A stretch of 64,000 bases of DNA from an uncultured Eubacteriales bacterium (GCA_900317025.1 ONFG01000002.1:1-64000), one strand, 5' to 3'; positions 51,226 through 61,783 are shown, counted from the first letter of the stretch. Notes: generated from the sequence alone by a model not told the origin. A program made the numbers and translations.

Positions 51226-52731
51226 ATGAAATATAACAGTACCACAGACAAAGGCATTGTCGTTTCTGCTTCGCAGGCGATCGCACAGGGTATCTCGACA
51301 GACGGCGGACTTTTCGTCCCCATGGAGATCCCGCAGTACAGCTTCTCCGACATTGAGGCTTTCACAAGGCTTGATTACAGGGGCAGAGCGAAGAAGATAC
51401 TCGCAGACTACCTCGACGACTTCACCGCCGAGGAGATCGCAGAGTGCGTAGACAAGGCGTATACAAAGGAGAAGTTCGGCGGCGAGAACCCCGCTCCGAT
51501 ATCCTACGAGAAGTTCGGCGATATCGACATGAACATCCTCGAGCTGTGGCACGGTCCGACGTCCGCATTTAAGGATATGGCTCTCCAGATACTTCCGCAC
51601 CTTCTCACAAAGTCTCTCAAGAAGACGACCGACAAAGAGGCGGTCATCCTCGTTGCAACGTCCGGCGACACCGGCAAGGCGGCTCTCGAGGGCTTCAAGG
51701 ACGTTGACGGCACAAAGATCATGGTGTTCTACCCGGTAGACGGCGTAAGCCCCATGCAGAAGCGTCAGATGACTACGCAGGAGGGCGGCAACGTAGCAGT
51801 CTGCGCCATCAAGGGCAACTTCGACGACGCTCAGACGGGCGTTAAGCGCATCTTTACCGACAGCAAGCTTGTTAAAACTCTGAACGACAACGGCTACCTT
51901 TTCTCAAGCGCAAACTCGATCAACTGGGGCAGACTTCTCCCGCAGATCGTTTACTACTTCTCTGCTTACGCCGATATGGTAAACGCGGGTAAGATCAAGG
52001 TCGGCGACAAGATCAACGTCGCAGTTCCCACGGGCAACTTCGGCAATATCCTCGCTTCTTACTATGCGTTCAGAATGGGTCTTCCGGTGAATAAGTTCAT
52101 CTGTGCGTCGAACTCCAACAACGTTCTTACAGACTTCATCGAAACAGGCACATACGACAAGAACCGCAGCTTCTACGCTACGATCTCTCCGTCGATGGAT
52201 ATCCTCGTATCCTCGAACCTCGAGCGCTTCCTCTATCATATCACCGACGGTGACGACGCTCTCGTCAAGGAGTGGATGACGGCTCTCAAAACGACCGGCG
52301 CTTACACGATCGACGAGCAGTCGAAGGCGAAGATCGAGAGCATCTTTACGGGCGGATTCTGCAGCGACGAGAAGACTCAGGAGATCATCGGCGAGTTCTT
52401 CAACAAGTACGGCTACCTCTGCGACACCCATACGGCAGTTGCTGTAAGCGTTTATAAAGATTACGCCGAGAAGACGGGTGACAAGACCCCGACCATCATC
52501 GACTCCACCGCAAGCCCCTACAAGTTCAGCAAGGCTGTACTCGAGGCTGTAGCGTCCGGCGAGGAGCTTCCCGGCGACGAGTTTGAGATGGTAGACCTTC
52601 TCTCGAAGAAGACGAGCACCGAGGTGCCCGCTCCGCTTGCGGCTCTTAAAAGCAAGCAGACTCGCTTTGACACCGTTTGCGCAAAGGAAGAGATGGCGGA
52701 CTTCGTTCTCTCGACGCTCGGTGTGAAATAA
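51226..52731 (+). CDS. thrC: Threonine synthase
   Basis: The 501-aa PLP enzyme makes threonine from O-phosphohomoserine. The N-terminal STTDKGIVVSASQAI and DGGLFVP motifs, the PLP-Lys in GPTSAFKDMALQ (about 110-121) and VATSGDTGKAALEG are present. The start at 51226 follows AAGGGA by 9 bp, better than the ATG at 51208. Its TAA overlaps the next ATG by one base (TAATG). Confidence 0.96.
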   Translation: MKYNSTTDKGIVVSASQAIAQGISTDGGLFVPMEIPQYSFSDIEAFTRLDYRGRAKKILADYLDDFTAEEIAECVDKAYTKEKFGGENPAPISYEKFGDIDMNILELWHGPTSAFKDMALQILPHLLTKSLKKTTDKEAVILVATSGDTGKAALEGFKDVDGTKIMVFYPVDGVSPMQKRQMTTQEGGNVAVCAIKGNFDDAQTGVKRIFTDSKLVKTLNDNGYLFSSANSINWGRLLPQIVYYFSAYADMVNAGKIKVGDKINVAVPTGNFGNILASYYAFRMGLPVNKFICASNSNNVLTDFIETGTYDKNRSFYATISPSMDILVSSNLERFLYHITDGDDALVKEWMTALKTTGAYTIDEQSKAKIESIFTGGFCSDEKTQEIIGEFFNKYGYLCDTHTAVAVSVYKDYAEKTGDKTPTIIDSTASPYKFSKAVLEAVASGEELPGDEFEMVDLLSKKTSTEVPAPLAALKSKQTRFDTVCAKEEMADFVLSTLGVK

Positions 52732-53447
52732 TGCCGCTTTACGTTCTGGGCGACCCGCACCTTTCCTTTGGCGTGGATAAGCCGATGGACATTTTCAGCG
52801 GTTGGACCGATTACGTAACGAGGCTCGAGCAAAACTGGAGAAGTACGATCACCGACGAGGACACCGTCGTCCTTGCGGGCGACATCTCGTGGGGGATGGA
52901 TCTTTCCGAGGCTCTGCCCGACTTTCGCTTCATCGAAGCCCTGCCCGGGCGCAAGTTCGTTTTAAAGGGCAACCACGATTACTGGTGGGAAACGAAAACA
53001 AAGATGGAGCGATTCTTTTCCGACAACGGCATAACGAGCGTTTCCATACTATATAATAATGCGTACAGGGTCGGCGATGTTTCCGTCTGCGGCACGAGGG
53101 GCTGGTTTTACGACGCCCACGGCGCCCACGACGAAAAGGTGATCGCGCGCGAGGCGGGCAGGCTAAGAGCGTCGATCGACGCTGCAAAAAAGCTCGGCGG
53201 CGAGCCGGTGGCGTTTCTGCACTATCCGCCCGTTTACGCCGGCAGGGAATGCCCCGAGATGATGAATGTGCTTGTTGAATGCGGTATCAAGCGCTGCTTC
53301 TACGGTCATCTTCACGGCAGAAAAAACCACAGTCTGGCGACTACGGGGCTTTACAAGGGCATAGATTTCAGCCTGATCGCCTGTGATTACACGCAGTTTC
53401 GCCCGATACCCGTTGCGCAGCCAAATAATTTTACAGAAATTTCATAA
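52731..53447 (+). CDS. Calcineurin-like metallophosphoesterase
   Basis: The 238-aa dinuclear-metal hydrolase has the five blocks LGDPHLS, LAGDISWG, LKGNHDYWW, FLHYPPV and YGHLHG. No signal peptide is present. It is translationally coupled to thrC through TAATG. The substrate (nucleotide, phosphoprotein or small molecule) cannot be read from the sequence. Confidence 0.9.
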   Translation: MPLYVLGDPHLSFGVDKPMDIFSGWTDYVTRLEQNWRSTITDEDTVVLAGDISWGMDLSEALPDFRFIEALPGRKFVLKGNHDYWWETKTKMERFFSDNGITSVSILYNNAYRVGDVSVCGTRGWFYDAHGAHDEKVIAREAGRLRASIDAAKKLGGEPVAFLHYPPVYAGRECPEMMNVLVECGIKRCFYGHLHGRKNHSLATTGLYKGIDFSLIACDYTQFRPIPVAQPNNFTEIS

Positions 53448-53557
53448 AAAGTGTAGATTTATTCTTACTTTTATGATACAATTACAGAGTTACAGTTTTT
53501 ATAAGTGCGCCGATTTCAAGCGAAACGGCGGTATACCACGCAGGAGGAAGAAAAACA

Positions 53558-54841
53558 ATGAATCTCAAAAACGTTAATAAAGTAGAAACAAACAAAGTAG
53601 AGCTTGAGATCGAAGTCGACGGCGAGACCTTTAAGAACGCCATCAATAAGGTTTACAGGCAGCAGGCCAAGAGCATCTCTATCCCGGGCTTTCGCAAGGG
53701 CAAGGCTCCCCGCTCTGTTGTTGAGAAGATGTACGGCAAAGAGGTCTTCTACGAGGACGCAATGAAGGAGGTCTATCCTCAGGCAGTTCAGGATGCCGCA
53801 GACGAGGCAAAGCTCCGTACCGTTCCAGACAGAGTAGAGCTTGACGTCGTTGAGGTTTCCGAAGACGGCTTCACCTTCAAGGTAAAGCTCACAACATACC
53901 CCGAGGTAACGATCGACGGCTACAAGGGCATCGAGGTCGAGGCTGTTTCCGCAGAGGTAACAGATGAGAAGATCGACGAGCAGATCGAGAACGCACGCAG
54001 GAGAGCAGGCAGCATCGAGACTGTTACAGACAGAGCGGTAGCTGACGGTGATACGGCAGTTATCGACTTCGAAGGCTTCAAAGACGGCGAACCCTTCGAG
54101 GGCGGCAAGGGCGAGATGTACAGTCTCGTTATCGGCAGTGGCAGCTTTATTCCCGGCTTCGAGGATCAGATCATCGGTCACAACACCGGCGACGAATTCT
54201 CCGTAAACGTAACGTTCCCCGAGGAGTATCAGGTTCCCGAGCTTGCAGGTCAGCCTGCAGAGTTCAAGGTAAAACTCCATGAGATCAAGGCAAGGATCCT
54301 TCCCGAGCTTGACGACGAGTTCGTTAAGGACGTAAGCACAGAGAGCGAGACGGTAGAGCAGTACAGAGAAGAGATCTCCAAGAATCTTGCAGAGGATCTC
54401 GAGAAGGCAAGAGAGACCGATATCTCCAACAAGCTTGCAGACGCACTCGCAGAGAAGGTCGAGGGCGAGATCCCGCAGGCAATGTATGACAACCGCATCA
54501 CCGACATGATGAAGGAGATGGAGATGCGACTTCGTCAGCAGGGTCTGGACATGAACCTCTATATGCAGTACACAGGCATGACGGAGGACACTCTCCGTGA
54601 GCAGTATGCCGAAGAAGCAGAGAAGCAGGTCAAGGTAAGACTTGCGCTCGAGAAGATCGCAGAGCTTGAAAATATCGAGGCTTCAGCTGAGGAACTCGAC
54701 GAGGAGTACGGCAAGCTCGCAGAGATGTATAAGCTCGACGTCGAGAAGGTAAAGTCGATCATTCCCGAGGAGGACATCAAGAGGGACGTTGCCGTAGACA
54801 AGGCAATGAAGCTCGTTAAGGAAAACGCTCAGGTAAAGTGA
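53558..54841 (+). CDS. tig: Trigger factor
   Basis: The 427-aa ribosome-bound chaperone has the N-terminal ribosome-binding signature GFRKGKAPR (about 46-54), a FKBP-type PPIase domain (VIDFEGFKDGEPFEGGKG, about 167-184) and a helical C-terminal chaperone domain. AGGAGG precedes the start. It leads the tig-clpP-clpX-lon-engB cluster conserved in Firmicutes. Confidence 0.97.
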   Translation: MNLKNVNKVETNKVELEIEVDGETFKNAINKVYRQQAKSISIPGFRKGKAPRSVVEKMYGKEVFYEDAMKEVYPQAVQDAADEAKLRTVPDRVELDVVEVSEDGFTFKVKLTTYPEVTIDGYKGIEVEAVSAEVTDEKIDEQIENARRRAGSIETVTDRAVADGDTAVIDFEGFKDGEPFEGGKGEMYSLVIGSGSFIPGFEDQIIGHNTGDEFSVNVTFPEEYQVPELAGQPAEFKVKLHEIKARILPELDDEFVKDVSTESETVEQYREEISKNLAEDLEKARETDISNKLADALAEKVEGEIPQAMYDNRITDMMKEMEMRLRQQGLDMNLYMQYTGMTEDTLREQYAEEAEKQVKVRLALEKIAELENIEASAEELDEEYGKLAEMYKLDVEKVKSIIPEEDIKRDVAVDKAMKLVKENAQVK

Positions 54842-54860
54842 TCTGAATAACCGATAATAA

Positions 54861-54893
54861 GGGACTGCCGAAAATTTCTTGTTTTCGGCAGCC
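54861..54893 (+). terminator. Hairpin after tig
   Basis: The stem CTGCCGAAAA/TTTTCGGCAG with flanking GG/CC is strong, but only a weak T-rich tail follows (GTGTGTATAATT), so some readthrough to clpP is likely. Confidence 0.6.
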
Positions 54894-54999
54894 CGTGTGT
54901 ATAATTAAATAAAATCTTCCGACAATGGAAAATACAGGGCGGAAGACGAAGCGTACGCAGCGGCATCGTCTTCTTAAGACAGAAAGGATATGAATTAGT

Positions 55000-55581
55000 A
55001 TGGCACTGGTACCTTATGTAGTAGAACAGACCAGCAGAGGCGAGAGATCTTACGACATCTATTCCCGCCTTTTAAACGACAGGATCGTTATGCTCACCGA
55101 CGAGGTGAACGACGCGTCGGCAAGCGTTGTCGTTGCACAGCTTCTTTTCCTTGAGGGTCAGGACCCCGACAAGGACATCAGCCTTTACATCAACAGCCCG
55201 GGCGGCTCCGTTACGGCAGGTATGTCGATCTACGACACGATGCAGTACATCAAGTGCGACGTTTCCACGATCTGTATGGGCATGGCGGCTTCGATGGGCG
55301 CGTTCCTGCTTGCGGCAGGCGCAAAGGGCAAGCGCATCTCGCTTCCCAACAGCGAGATCATGATCCATCAGCCCTTAGGCGGCGCAAAGGGTCAGGCGAC
55401 CGAGATTGAGATCGCCGCAAAGCACATCCTCCAGACCAAGAAAAAGCTGAACACGATCCTCTCCGAGCGCACGGGTCAGCCATATGAAACGGTAGTAAAA
55501 GACACCGAGCGCGACAACTGGATGACCCCCGACGAGGCTCTCAAATACGGCCTTATCGACAAGATCATCGAGCACAGATAA
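55000..55581 (+). CDS. clpP: ATP-dependent Clp protease proteolytic subunit
   Basis: The 193-aa serine peptidase forms the barrel that ClpX feeds. The catalytic triad is S98 in [11 protein letters not shown]123 in IMIHQPLGG and Asp at about 172 in ERDNWM. The length is standard. AAAGGA lies upstream of the ATG. Confidence 0.98.
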   Translation: MALVPYVVEQTSRGERSYDIYSRLLNDRIVMLTDEVNDASASVVVAQLLFLEGQDPDKDISLYINSPGGSVTAGMSIYDTMQYIKCDVSTICMGMAASMGAFLLAAGAKGKRISLPNSEIMIHQPLGGAKGQATEIEIAAKHILQTKKKLNTILSERTGQPYETVVKDTERDNWMTPDEALKYGLIDKIIEHR

Positions 55582-55629
55582 TCTATAATCCCGGCACAAA
55601 GCCGGGCGTAAAGGGAGATCAACGAAATC

Positions 55630-56931
55630 ATGCCGAGCAGAAGCAATAACAACAAGAGAATAACGTGCTCGTTCTGCGGAAGGTCGCAGGACGAGGTTTC
55701 GAGAATGATCGCCGGCAACGACGTTTATATCTGCGACAACTGCGTAACGCTTTGCAGTTCTATCCTTGACGACGAGAAGAGCAGCCTTCCCGGCAAGCTC
55801 AGCAAAAAGAGCAAGGAAAGCCAGCCTAAGCTCAACCTCATCAAGCCCGAGGAGATGAAGAAGTACCTCGACGAATACGTTGTAGGGCAGGACGAGGCGA
55901 AAAAGACGCTCAGCGTCGCGGTATACAACCACTATAAAAGGATCCTCACCGCGAAGGACAGCGGCGAGATCGACAAGAGCAACGTTATCCTGCTCGGTCC
56001 TACGGGAGTGGGCAAAACGCTGCTTGCCTCAACACTTGCAAAGGCACTCGACGTGCCGTTTGCCATAGCCGATGCCACAACGCTCACCGAGGCGGGCTAC
56101 GTCGGCGAAGACGTTGAGAACATTCTCCTTCGCCTTATCCAGGCTGCCGACAACGACATCCAGAGGGCGGAGCAGGGAATCATCTATATCGACGAGATCG
56201 ACAAGATTGGCAGAAAGTCCGAGAACCCCTCGATCACCCGCGACGTTAGCGGCGAGGGAGTTCAGCAGGCACTTCTGAAGATTGTCGAGGGAACGGTCGC
56301 AAACGTACCGCCCCACGGCGGCAGAAAGCACCCGCAGTCGGAGTATCTCAAGATAAACACGAAGAATATCCTCTTCATCTGCGGCGGCGCGTTCGACGGG
56401 CTTGAGAAGGTCGTCGAGAAGCGCAGAGGCTCCTCTACTCTCGGCTTCGGCGGCGAGATCCACAGCAAAGAGGAGTTCAGAAAGTCCGACTGGATGGGCG
56501 AGGTCGTATCTCACGATCTTGTAAAGTTCGGTCTTATCCCCGAGCTTGTCGGCAGACTTCCCGTAATCGCAGCGCTTCACCCGCTCGACGAGGAGTCGCT
56601 CGTATCTATACTCACCGAGCCGAAGAACTCGATCATCACGCAGTATAAAAAGCTCTTTGAGATGGATAAGATCAAGCTGCGCTTTACCGACGACGCGCTT
56701 GCTGCGATCGCTCAGAAGGCGATCAAGCAGGAGACGGGCGCAAGAGGTCTGCGCGCGATTCTCGAAGGCGTGCTCGGCGAGCTGATGTTCACGTCGCCCT
56801 CCGACGAGACGATCACGAAGATCACCATAAACGGAGACTGCGTAAACGGTCTCGATGTCGCCGATATCGAGCGTGACCTCTCCAGGCGTGTAAAGTCGTT
56901 TGACGACGAAAAGAAAGACTCTGCGTCGTAA
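55630..56931 (+). CDS. clpX: Clp protease ATP-binding subunit ClpX
   Basis: The 433-aa AAA+ unfoldase has the N-terminal zinc-binding domain ([10 protein letters not shown] and CDNCVTLC), Walker A GPTGVGKT (about 119-126), Walker [10 protein letters not shown] and the pore loop GYVGED. It delivers tagged substrates to ClpP, encoded 48 bp upstream. AAGGGAG precedes the start. Confidence 0.98.
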   Translation: MPSRSNNNKRITCSFCGRSQDEVSRMIAGNDVYICDNCVTLCSSILDDEKSSLPGKLSKKSKESQPKLNLIKPEEMKKYLDEYVVGQDEAKKTLSVAVYNHYKRILTAKDSGEIDKSNVILLGPTGVGKTLLASTLAKALDVPFAIADATTLTEAGYVGEDVENILLRLIQAADNDIQRAEQGIIYIDEIDKIGRKSENPSITRDVSGEGVQQALLKIVEGTVANVPPHGGRKHPQSEYLKINTKNILFICGGAFDGLEKVVEKRRGSSTLGFGGEIHSKEEFRKSDWMGEVVSHDLVKFGLIPELVGRLPVIAALHPLDEESLVSILTEPKNSIITQYKKLFEMDKIKLRFTDDALAAIAQKAIKQETGARGLRAILEGVLGELMFTSPSDETITKITINGDCVNGLDVADIERDLSRRVKSFDDEKKDSAS

Positions 56932-56956
56932 TAGCGCAATATAATAATATTAACCG

Positions 56957-56993
56957 GCACGCCCTCCGACGAACTTTCCGACGAAGGGCGTGC
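56957..56993 (+). terminator. Hairpin between clpX and lon
   Basis: A perfect 9-bp stem GCACGCCCT/AGGGCGTGC encloses a loop with two TCCGACGAA copies. No T-tract follows, so termination is uncertain. Confidence 0.5.
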
Positions 56994-57027
56994 GTTATGT
57001 ATATATATCGAAAGGAGCCGATATGAT

Positions 57028-59478
57028 ATGGAAATAAAGAAAATGCAGCACATCGGCGGGTATACAGAAAAAGAGGCGGGCAACCTTCCGGTGCTCCCGC
57101 TCAGAGGGCTTGTGATCTTCCCGAATTCCGTGATCCACCTTGAGCTTGGGCGGGGAATATGCATCGCCGCCGTAAACGAAGCGATGAACTCCAACAGAAT
57201 GATCTTCGTTACGGCTCAGAAGAACCCGATAATCGGAAATCCAGGTCCGAATGACGTTTACAATATAGGCACCGTCGCGAGGATCATGCAGACGGTCCGT
57301 CAGGCAGACCATTCCCTGAAGGTCGTTATCGAGGGCGTTGCCCGCGCCGCGGCTTACGATATCACTAAGGAAAAGCAGCACCTTCGCGGCGACGTCGTTC
57401 GTTACGACCTCGTCGAGAAAGACCCGACGATCGAAGAGGTCGCCATGCTGCGCCTTGTTAAGTCAATCTTTTCCGATTATGCGAAGCTCTCGCCGAAGAT
57501 CCCTCGCGACATCGAATACCGTGTAAAGACGGAGAATTCGCCCCAGAGAACGACCGACTTTATCTCGTCAAATTCGATCATCGACTTTGAGGCAAAGCAG
57601 GAGCTGCTCGAGGAATTCGACATCGAAAAGCGCCTCGATATGCTCATCGCAATGCTGCAAAGCGACATATATATTCTCGAGCTTCAGCAGCGCATAATCG
57701 AGCGCGCAAATGAGCACATGGACGAGGGGCAGAAGGAGTATTTCCTCCACGAACAGATCAGGGCTATCCGTGAAGAGCTTGGCGAGGAAGACGTCGAAGA
57801 AGAGGCAGAGGAGTTCAAGCGCAGGATAATGGCGATGAAGGTCTCAAAGGAGATCAAGGAGCCGCTGCTCAAGGAGTGCAGCCGCCTGAAAAAGCTCCCC
57901 GATTCGTCGCAGGAGGCATTCACTCTCAGAACATACCTTGAAACGTGCTTAGAGCTTCCCTGGAGCAAAGCCTCGAAGGACAAGATCGACATAAAGAACG
58001 TTGAAAAGGCGCTCGACCGCCACCACTACGGTCTTGACAAGGTAAAGGAGCGCATCGTCGAGTATCTCGCAGTGCGCAAGCTTTCTCCAGACGTAAAGGG
58101 TCAGATACTCTGCCTCGTAGGTCCGCCAGGCGTCGGAAAGACGTCTATCGCGCAGTCGATCGGCGCGGCTATCGGGCGCAAGGTCGAGCGTATCGCTCTG
58201 GGCGGCGTTCGCGACGAAGCCGAGATCAGAGGTCACAGGAGGACTTACATAGCCTCGATGCCCGGACGCATAATTTCCGCTATAAATTCCGCGGGTACGA
58301 ACAACCCGCTTATTATCCTCGACGAGGTCGACAAGCTCGCCGCCGACTATAAGGGAGACCCGACCAGCGCTCTTCTCGAGGTGCTCGATCCCGAGCAGAA
58401 CAACACGTTCAGAGATCACTACATCGACCTGCCGTTTGACCTTTCGCACGTCATGTTCATAACGACGGCGAATGACCGCAGCGCGATCCCCGGCCCGCTT
58501 AAAGACAGAATGGAGATCATCGAGATCGGCAGCTACAACCGAGAGGAGAAGTTCCACATCGCAAAAAAGCACCTGATCCCGAAGCAGCTTAAAAACTGCG
58601 GACTTGCCGCGTCGAAGTGCAAGCTTGCATCTTCGGCGATCTACGCCATGATCGACGGCTACACCTCAGAGGCGGGCGTGAGAAATCTCGAGCGTACGGT
58701 CGCTTCCGTAATGCGCAAGGTTGCAAAGAAGGTTGCAGAGGGCGACGAAACGGTAGTTTATAAGATCGACTCTAAGAACCTTGAGGAATACCTCGGCCCG
58801 AGAAAGTTCAAGGACGACGACCTCCCCGAGAGAAACACGATAGGCCTCGTAAACGGTCTTGCGTGGACGGCTGTCGGCGGTACAACGCTCCCGATCGAGG
58901 CTGCTGCCGTTCCAGGCACGGGCAAGATCATCATCACCGGTTCGCTCGGCGACGTCATGAAGGAGTCGGCAAAGATCGCCGTTACCTGCGTCCGCGCGAG
59001 AGCCGAAAAGCTCGGCATTGACCCCGATTTCTACAAAAAATATGATATTCATATTCACGCCCTCGACGGCGCAGTCCCGAAGGACGGTCCGTCCGCCGGC
59101 ATCACGATGACGACGGCTATCGTCTCGGCGTTAGCCGACCGCCCCGTAAATCGCTTTGTCGCAATGACGGGCGAGATCTCGCTTCGCGGCAGAGTGCTGC
59201 CGATCGGCGGTCTGAAGGAAAAGGCGATGGGCGCCTATAAGGCAGGCGTAAAGACGATCGTTATCCCGAAGAAGAACGAGACGGACATCTACGAGATCTC
59301 GGACGCCGTAAAGGAAAAGGTGAACATTATCCCCGTCGAGACGATCGACGAGGTGCTCGAAATTGCGTTTACACTCGACTCGACCTACGCCAAGACGCCC
59401 GCCAAAAAGACGAAGGCTGCCAAGGCTTCAAAGGGCTCCAAGCCCGACGATAAGCAGGAAAACGGCGCACAAGCCTGA
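57028..59478 (+). CDS. lon: ATP-dependent protease Lon
   Basis: The 816-aa AAA+ protease has an N-terminal substrate domain (LPVLPLRGLVIFPN), a coiled region, Walker A GPPGVGKT (about 369-376), Walker B and the catalytic Ser-Lys dyad in KDGPSAGIT with Lys later in LPIGGLKEKAMGA. The tail of about 25 residues is Lys/Ala-rich. AAAGGAG precedes the ATG. It degrades misfolded and regulatory proteins. Confidence 0.98.
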   Translation: MEIKKMQHIGGYTEKEAGNLPVLPLRGLVIFPNSVIHLELGRGICIAAVNEAMNSNRMIFVTAQKNPIIGNPGPNDVYNIGTVARIMQTVRQADHSLKVVIEGVARAAAYDITKEKQHLRGDVVRYDLVEKDPTIEEVAMLRLVKSIFSDYAKLSPKIPRDIEYRVKTENSPQRTTDFISSNSIIDFEAKQELLEEFDIEKRLDMLIAMLQSDIYILELQQRIIERANEHMDEGQKEYFLHEQIRAIREELGEEDVEEEAEEFKRRIMAMKVSKEIKEPLLKECSRLKKLPDSSQEAFTLRTYLETCLELPWSKASKDKIDIKNVEKALDRHHYGLDKVKERIVEYLAVRKLSPDVKGQILCLVGPPGVGKTSIAQSIGAAIGRKVERIALGGVRDEAEIRGHRRTYIASMPGRIISAINSAGTNNPLIILDEVDKLAADYKGDPTSALLEVLDPEQNNTFRDHYIDLPFDLSHVMFITTANDRSAIPGPLKDRMEIIEIGSYNREEKFHIAKKHLIPKQLKNCGLAASKCKLASSAIYAMIDGYTSEAGVRNLERTVASVMRKVAKKVAEGDETVVYKIDSKNLEEYLGPRKFKDDDLPERNTIGLVNGLAWTAVGGTTLPIEAAAVPGTGKIIITGSLGDVMKESAKIAVTCVRARAEKLGIDPDFYKKYDIHIHALDGAVPKDGPSAGITMTTAIVSALADRPVNRFVAMTGEISLRGRVLPIGGLKEKAMGAYKAGVKTIVIPKKNETDIYEISDAVKEKVNIIPVETIDEVLEIAFTLDSTYAKTPAKKTKAAKASKGSKPDDKQENGAQA

Positions 59479-59492
59479 AGGAGGGCGAAGCT

Positions 59493-60089
59493 ATGAATTT
59501 CAACAATGCCGAATTTGAATTTGCTTTCGGCGCAGCGTCGCAGCTAAAGCCGTCGACGCTGCCCGAGGTGATCTTTTCCGGACGAAGCAACGTCGGCAAG
59601 TCGTCGCTCATCAATAAGCTTGTGAACCGCAAGGCGCTCGCAAGGGTCAGCGCCACGCCCGGCAAAACGGCGACAATCAACTTCTTCAAGGTCGACAGCT
59701 TCCACCTCGTCGACCTTCCCGGCTACGGCTACGCCAAGGTGTCGAAGGCGGAAAAGGATCGCTGGGCAAAGCTAATGGAGGGCTACTTCAATCAGGACAG
59801 GCGCTTTGCGCTCGTCGTCCAGATCGTCGATATGCGCCATGCCCCCTCGAAGGACGACATGAACATGATCGAATATCTTCACTCGATCGGTATGCCGTTT
59901 ATAATCGTCCTCACGAAGAAGGACAAGCTCAAAAAGACGCAGCAGCTTCGCCGCATGGAAGAGCTTGAAACAGAGCTTGCAGGGTACGAAGACGTCCCGA
60001 AGTTCCCATTCTCGGCTGTGACCGGCGAGGGTGTAGAGGAGATCCGCGCATACATCGAGCAGTGTGTAAACGCCGAGCTGAGCGAATGA
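59493..60089 (+). CDS. engB: Ribosome-biogenesis GTPase EngB/YsxC
   Basis: The 198-aa GTPase assists 50S assembly. G1 is GRSNVGKSS (about 31-39), G3 DLPGYG (about 73-78) and G4 LTKKDKL (about 133-139). GAAGGAGG lies 7 bp before the ATG. It is the last gene of the tig-clp-lon block. Confidence 0.97.
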   Translation: MNFNNAEFEFAFGAASQLKPSTLPEVIFSGRSNVGKSSLINKLVNRKALARVSATPGKTATINFFKVDSFHLVDLPGYGYAKVSKAEKDRWAKLMEGYFNQDRRFALVVQIVDMRHAPSKDDMNMIEYLHSIGMPFIIVLTKKDKLKKTQQLRRMEELETELAGYEDVPKFPFSAVTGEGVEEIRAYIEQCVNAELSE

Positions 60090-60211
60090 TCTCAGCAGGA
60101 AAATATAGCTGCGAAGATCAATGTTATATTATATAAAAACACTGCCCTACGGGGTAAGACACGCCGCCCGCCTGTATTGTTAATTTTCTATAAATTTTCG
60201 GTGCAGGGGTT

Positions 60212-60240
60212 TGACATAGCCGCGAAATGTATGTAAAATA
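60212..60240 (+). promoter_or_regulatory. Promoter of the binding-protein/peptidoglycan-binding fusion
   Basis: TTGACA (60212-60217) and TAAAAT (60235-60240) have a 17-bp spacer. Confidence 0.8.
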
Positions 60241-60312
60241 TAATTTGGTGTGACTACAACTATAATTATGACCCCGCATTTTGCGGACAGATATCAATTC
60301 GGAGGAGATCGT

Positions 60313-61542
60313 ATGAAAAAATTAGCCGCTGTAGTATTATCTGCCGGCATTCTTGTTTCGGCGACTTCGTGTAATATGCTCGTAAAAAACGACGAGGATC
60401 AGTTCGATTACCCCGTTACGGTGGGCAATCTCGTCTTCAATGAGGCTCCGAAAAGCGTTGCGGTACTTAGCTCGAACCTTGCCGACGTTGTTTTGGCGTG
60501 CGGCTACGAGGGAATGCTTGTAGCAAGGGGTGAAGTCTGCGACCAGGGTGCGCTTGAGATACTCCCGACTGTCGGAACGGCTCAGGAGCCGGATCTTGAC
60601 GAGCTTGAAGACCTGGGCGTTGACCTTATCCTAACGGACGCCACATTCTCCGAGGAAACGGCGGAGCAGCTCGAAAAGCTCGGCATCTCGGCACTTGTTA
60701 TGAAGCCTGCCGACGACATCGAGGCGCTTTCAAAGCTTTACAAAAACGTTGCCGCCTCGCTTGCGGGAGGCTACACCGGCAAGATGCAGGCGATGAGCGT
60801 TTTTGAAGACCTCAAAGGCTCACTCGAGACCGTCAGGAGCAACGCGTCGAGCGACAACATCGTTTCGACGACCTGTTATATCTACGACGTGACCGAAGAC
60901 GAATGCACCGTTGCTTACGGCGGCGATTTTGCGAATCAGCTCTTCGATTATGCCTCTCTTACGAACATTACCGCAGCTGACGACGACGGCATTGTCGGTA
61001 TCGACACGCTTTTAAAGGGCAACCCCGACAGCATCTTCTGCGACAATGGCGTTTACGAGAAGCTTACCGCGAATAAAGACTTGAAATCTCTTCGTGCGCT
61101 TTCAAAGAACGCAGTGTATGTGCTTCCGAAGAAGTATCTCGAGATGCAGGGTACAACGTGCCTCAAAACGGCTGATTATATCGCCGCAAAGACGCACCAG
61201 AACTACGCGCAGTCGCAGCCGTGGCCGGACGAATTCGACGTTGTCGAAGAGGCGGCGGAATACGTCGCTCCGTTTGAACCGCAGGTAGACATTTACTACA
61301 CGATAGGCGAGAGCTACGAGCCGATCAAGGACATAGAGGAGAGGCTCATCAGTCTCGGTTATATGCAGGGCAAGGCGGACACAGCCTACGACCAGGATAC
61401 GGCAGACGCTATAAGCTCGTTCCAGTCGTCAAACGGGCTTAGCGCAACGGGAGTTGCCGATTACGCGACCTTGAAGATACTCCTTTCAAACGACGCAAAG
61501 TCGAGGAAAGAAGCCGGCGAGGTCACCTACACACCGGAATAA
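60313..61542 (+). CDS. TroA-type substrate-binding lipoprotein fused to a peptidoglycan-binding domain
   Basis: The 409-aa lipoprotein has a lipobox SATSC. Residues about 35-310 resemble the metal-chelate/vitamin B12 binding fold of ABC transporters (PKSVAVLSSNLADVVLACGY, DLEDLGVDLILTDATFSEET and SKNAVYVLPKKYLEMQG). The C-terminus (about 335-400) is a PG_binding_1-type domain (IEERLISLGYMQGKADTAYD, DAISSFQSSNGLSATGVAD). No permease or ATPase is adjacent. It may sense or bind a ligand at the wall rather than feed a transporter. The start at 60313 has GGAGGAG upstream. Confidence 0.82.
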   Translation: MKKLAAVVLSAGILVSATSCNMLVKNDEDQFDYPVTVGNLVFNEAPKSVAVLSSNLADVVLACGYEGMLVARGEVCDQGALEILPTVGTAQEPDLDELEDLGVDLILTDATFSEETAEQLEKLGISALVMKPADDIEALSKLYKNVAASLAGGYTGKMQAMSVFEDLKGSLETVRSNASSDNIVSTTCYIYDVTEDECTVAYGGDFANQLFDYASLTNITAADDDGIVGIDTLLKGNPDSIFCDNGVYEKLTANKDLKSLRALSKNAVYVLPKKYLEMQGTTCLKTADYIAAKTHQNYAQSQPWPDEFDVVEEAAEYVAPFEPQVDIYYTIGESYEPIKDIEERLISLGYMQGKADTAYDQDTADAISSFQSSNGLSATGVADYATLKILLSNDAKSRKEAGEVTYTPE

Positions 61543-61553
61543 AAACACAAAAC

Positions 61554-61584
61554 CAAAGCGGAGGCGTTTGCTTCCGCTTTTTCT
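61554..61584 (+). terminator. Terminator after the binding-protein fusion
   Basis: AAAGCGGAGGC pairs with GCTTCCGCTTT, followed by TTCTTTTT. Confidence 0.88.
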
Positions 61585-61636
61585 TTTTGTGGATAGTCTG
61601 CCCCGCATATGCTTTGTCTGCCCACTTTTTCCTTAA

Positions 61637-61774
61637 TACTAATTTCAAATTAGATGCTTTAGTTTGAAATGCGCGTGCTGCGCACGCTGATGCCGCGCAA
61701 AGCGGGTCATCCCGTCTTATACAAACTCAAACGCGTCTGTGGAGCTATAAAAAGCTTTTTAATTGAGTTTAGTA
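61637..61774. repeat. MITE-like dispersed repeat, copy 2
   Basis: This 138-bp block matches copy 1 at 22743-22888, including the TACTAATTTCAAATTA end, the GCGTGCTGCGCACGC hairpin, the GATGCCGCGCAAAGCG core and the TTTAATTGAGTT-AGTA end. It lies 52 bp after a terminator, next to the second repeat family. Confidence 0.75.
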
Positions 61775-61783
61775 TAAAATCGT

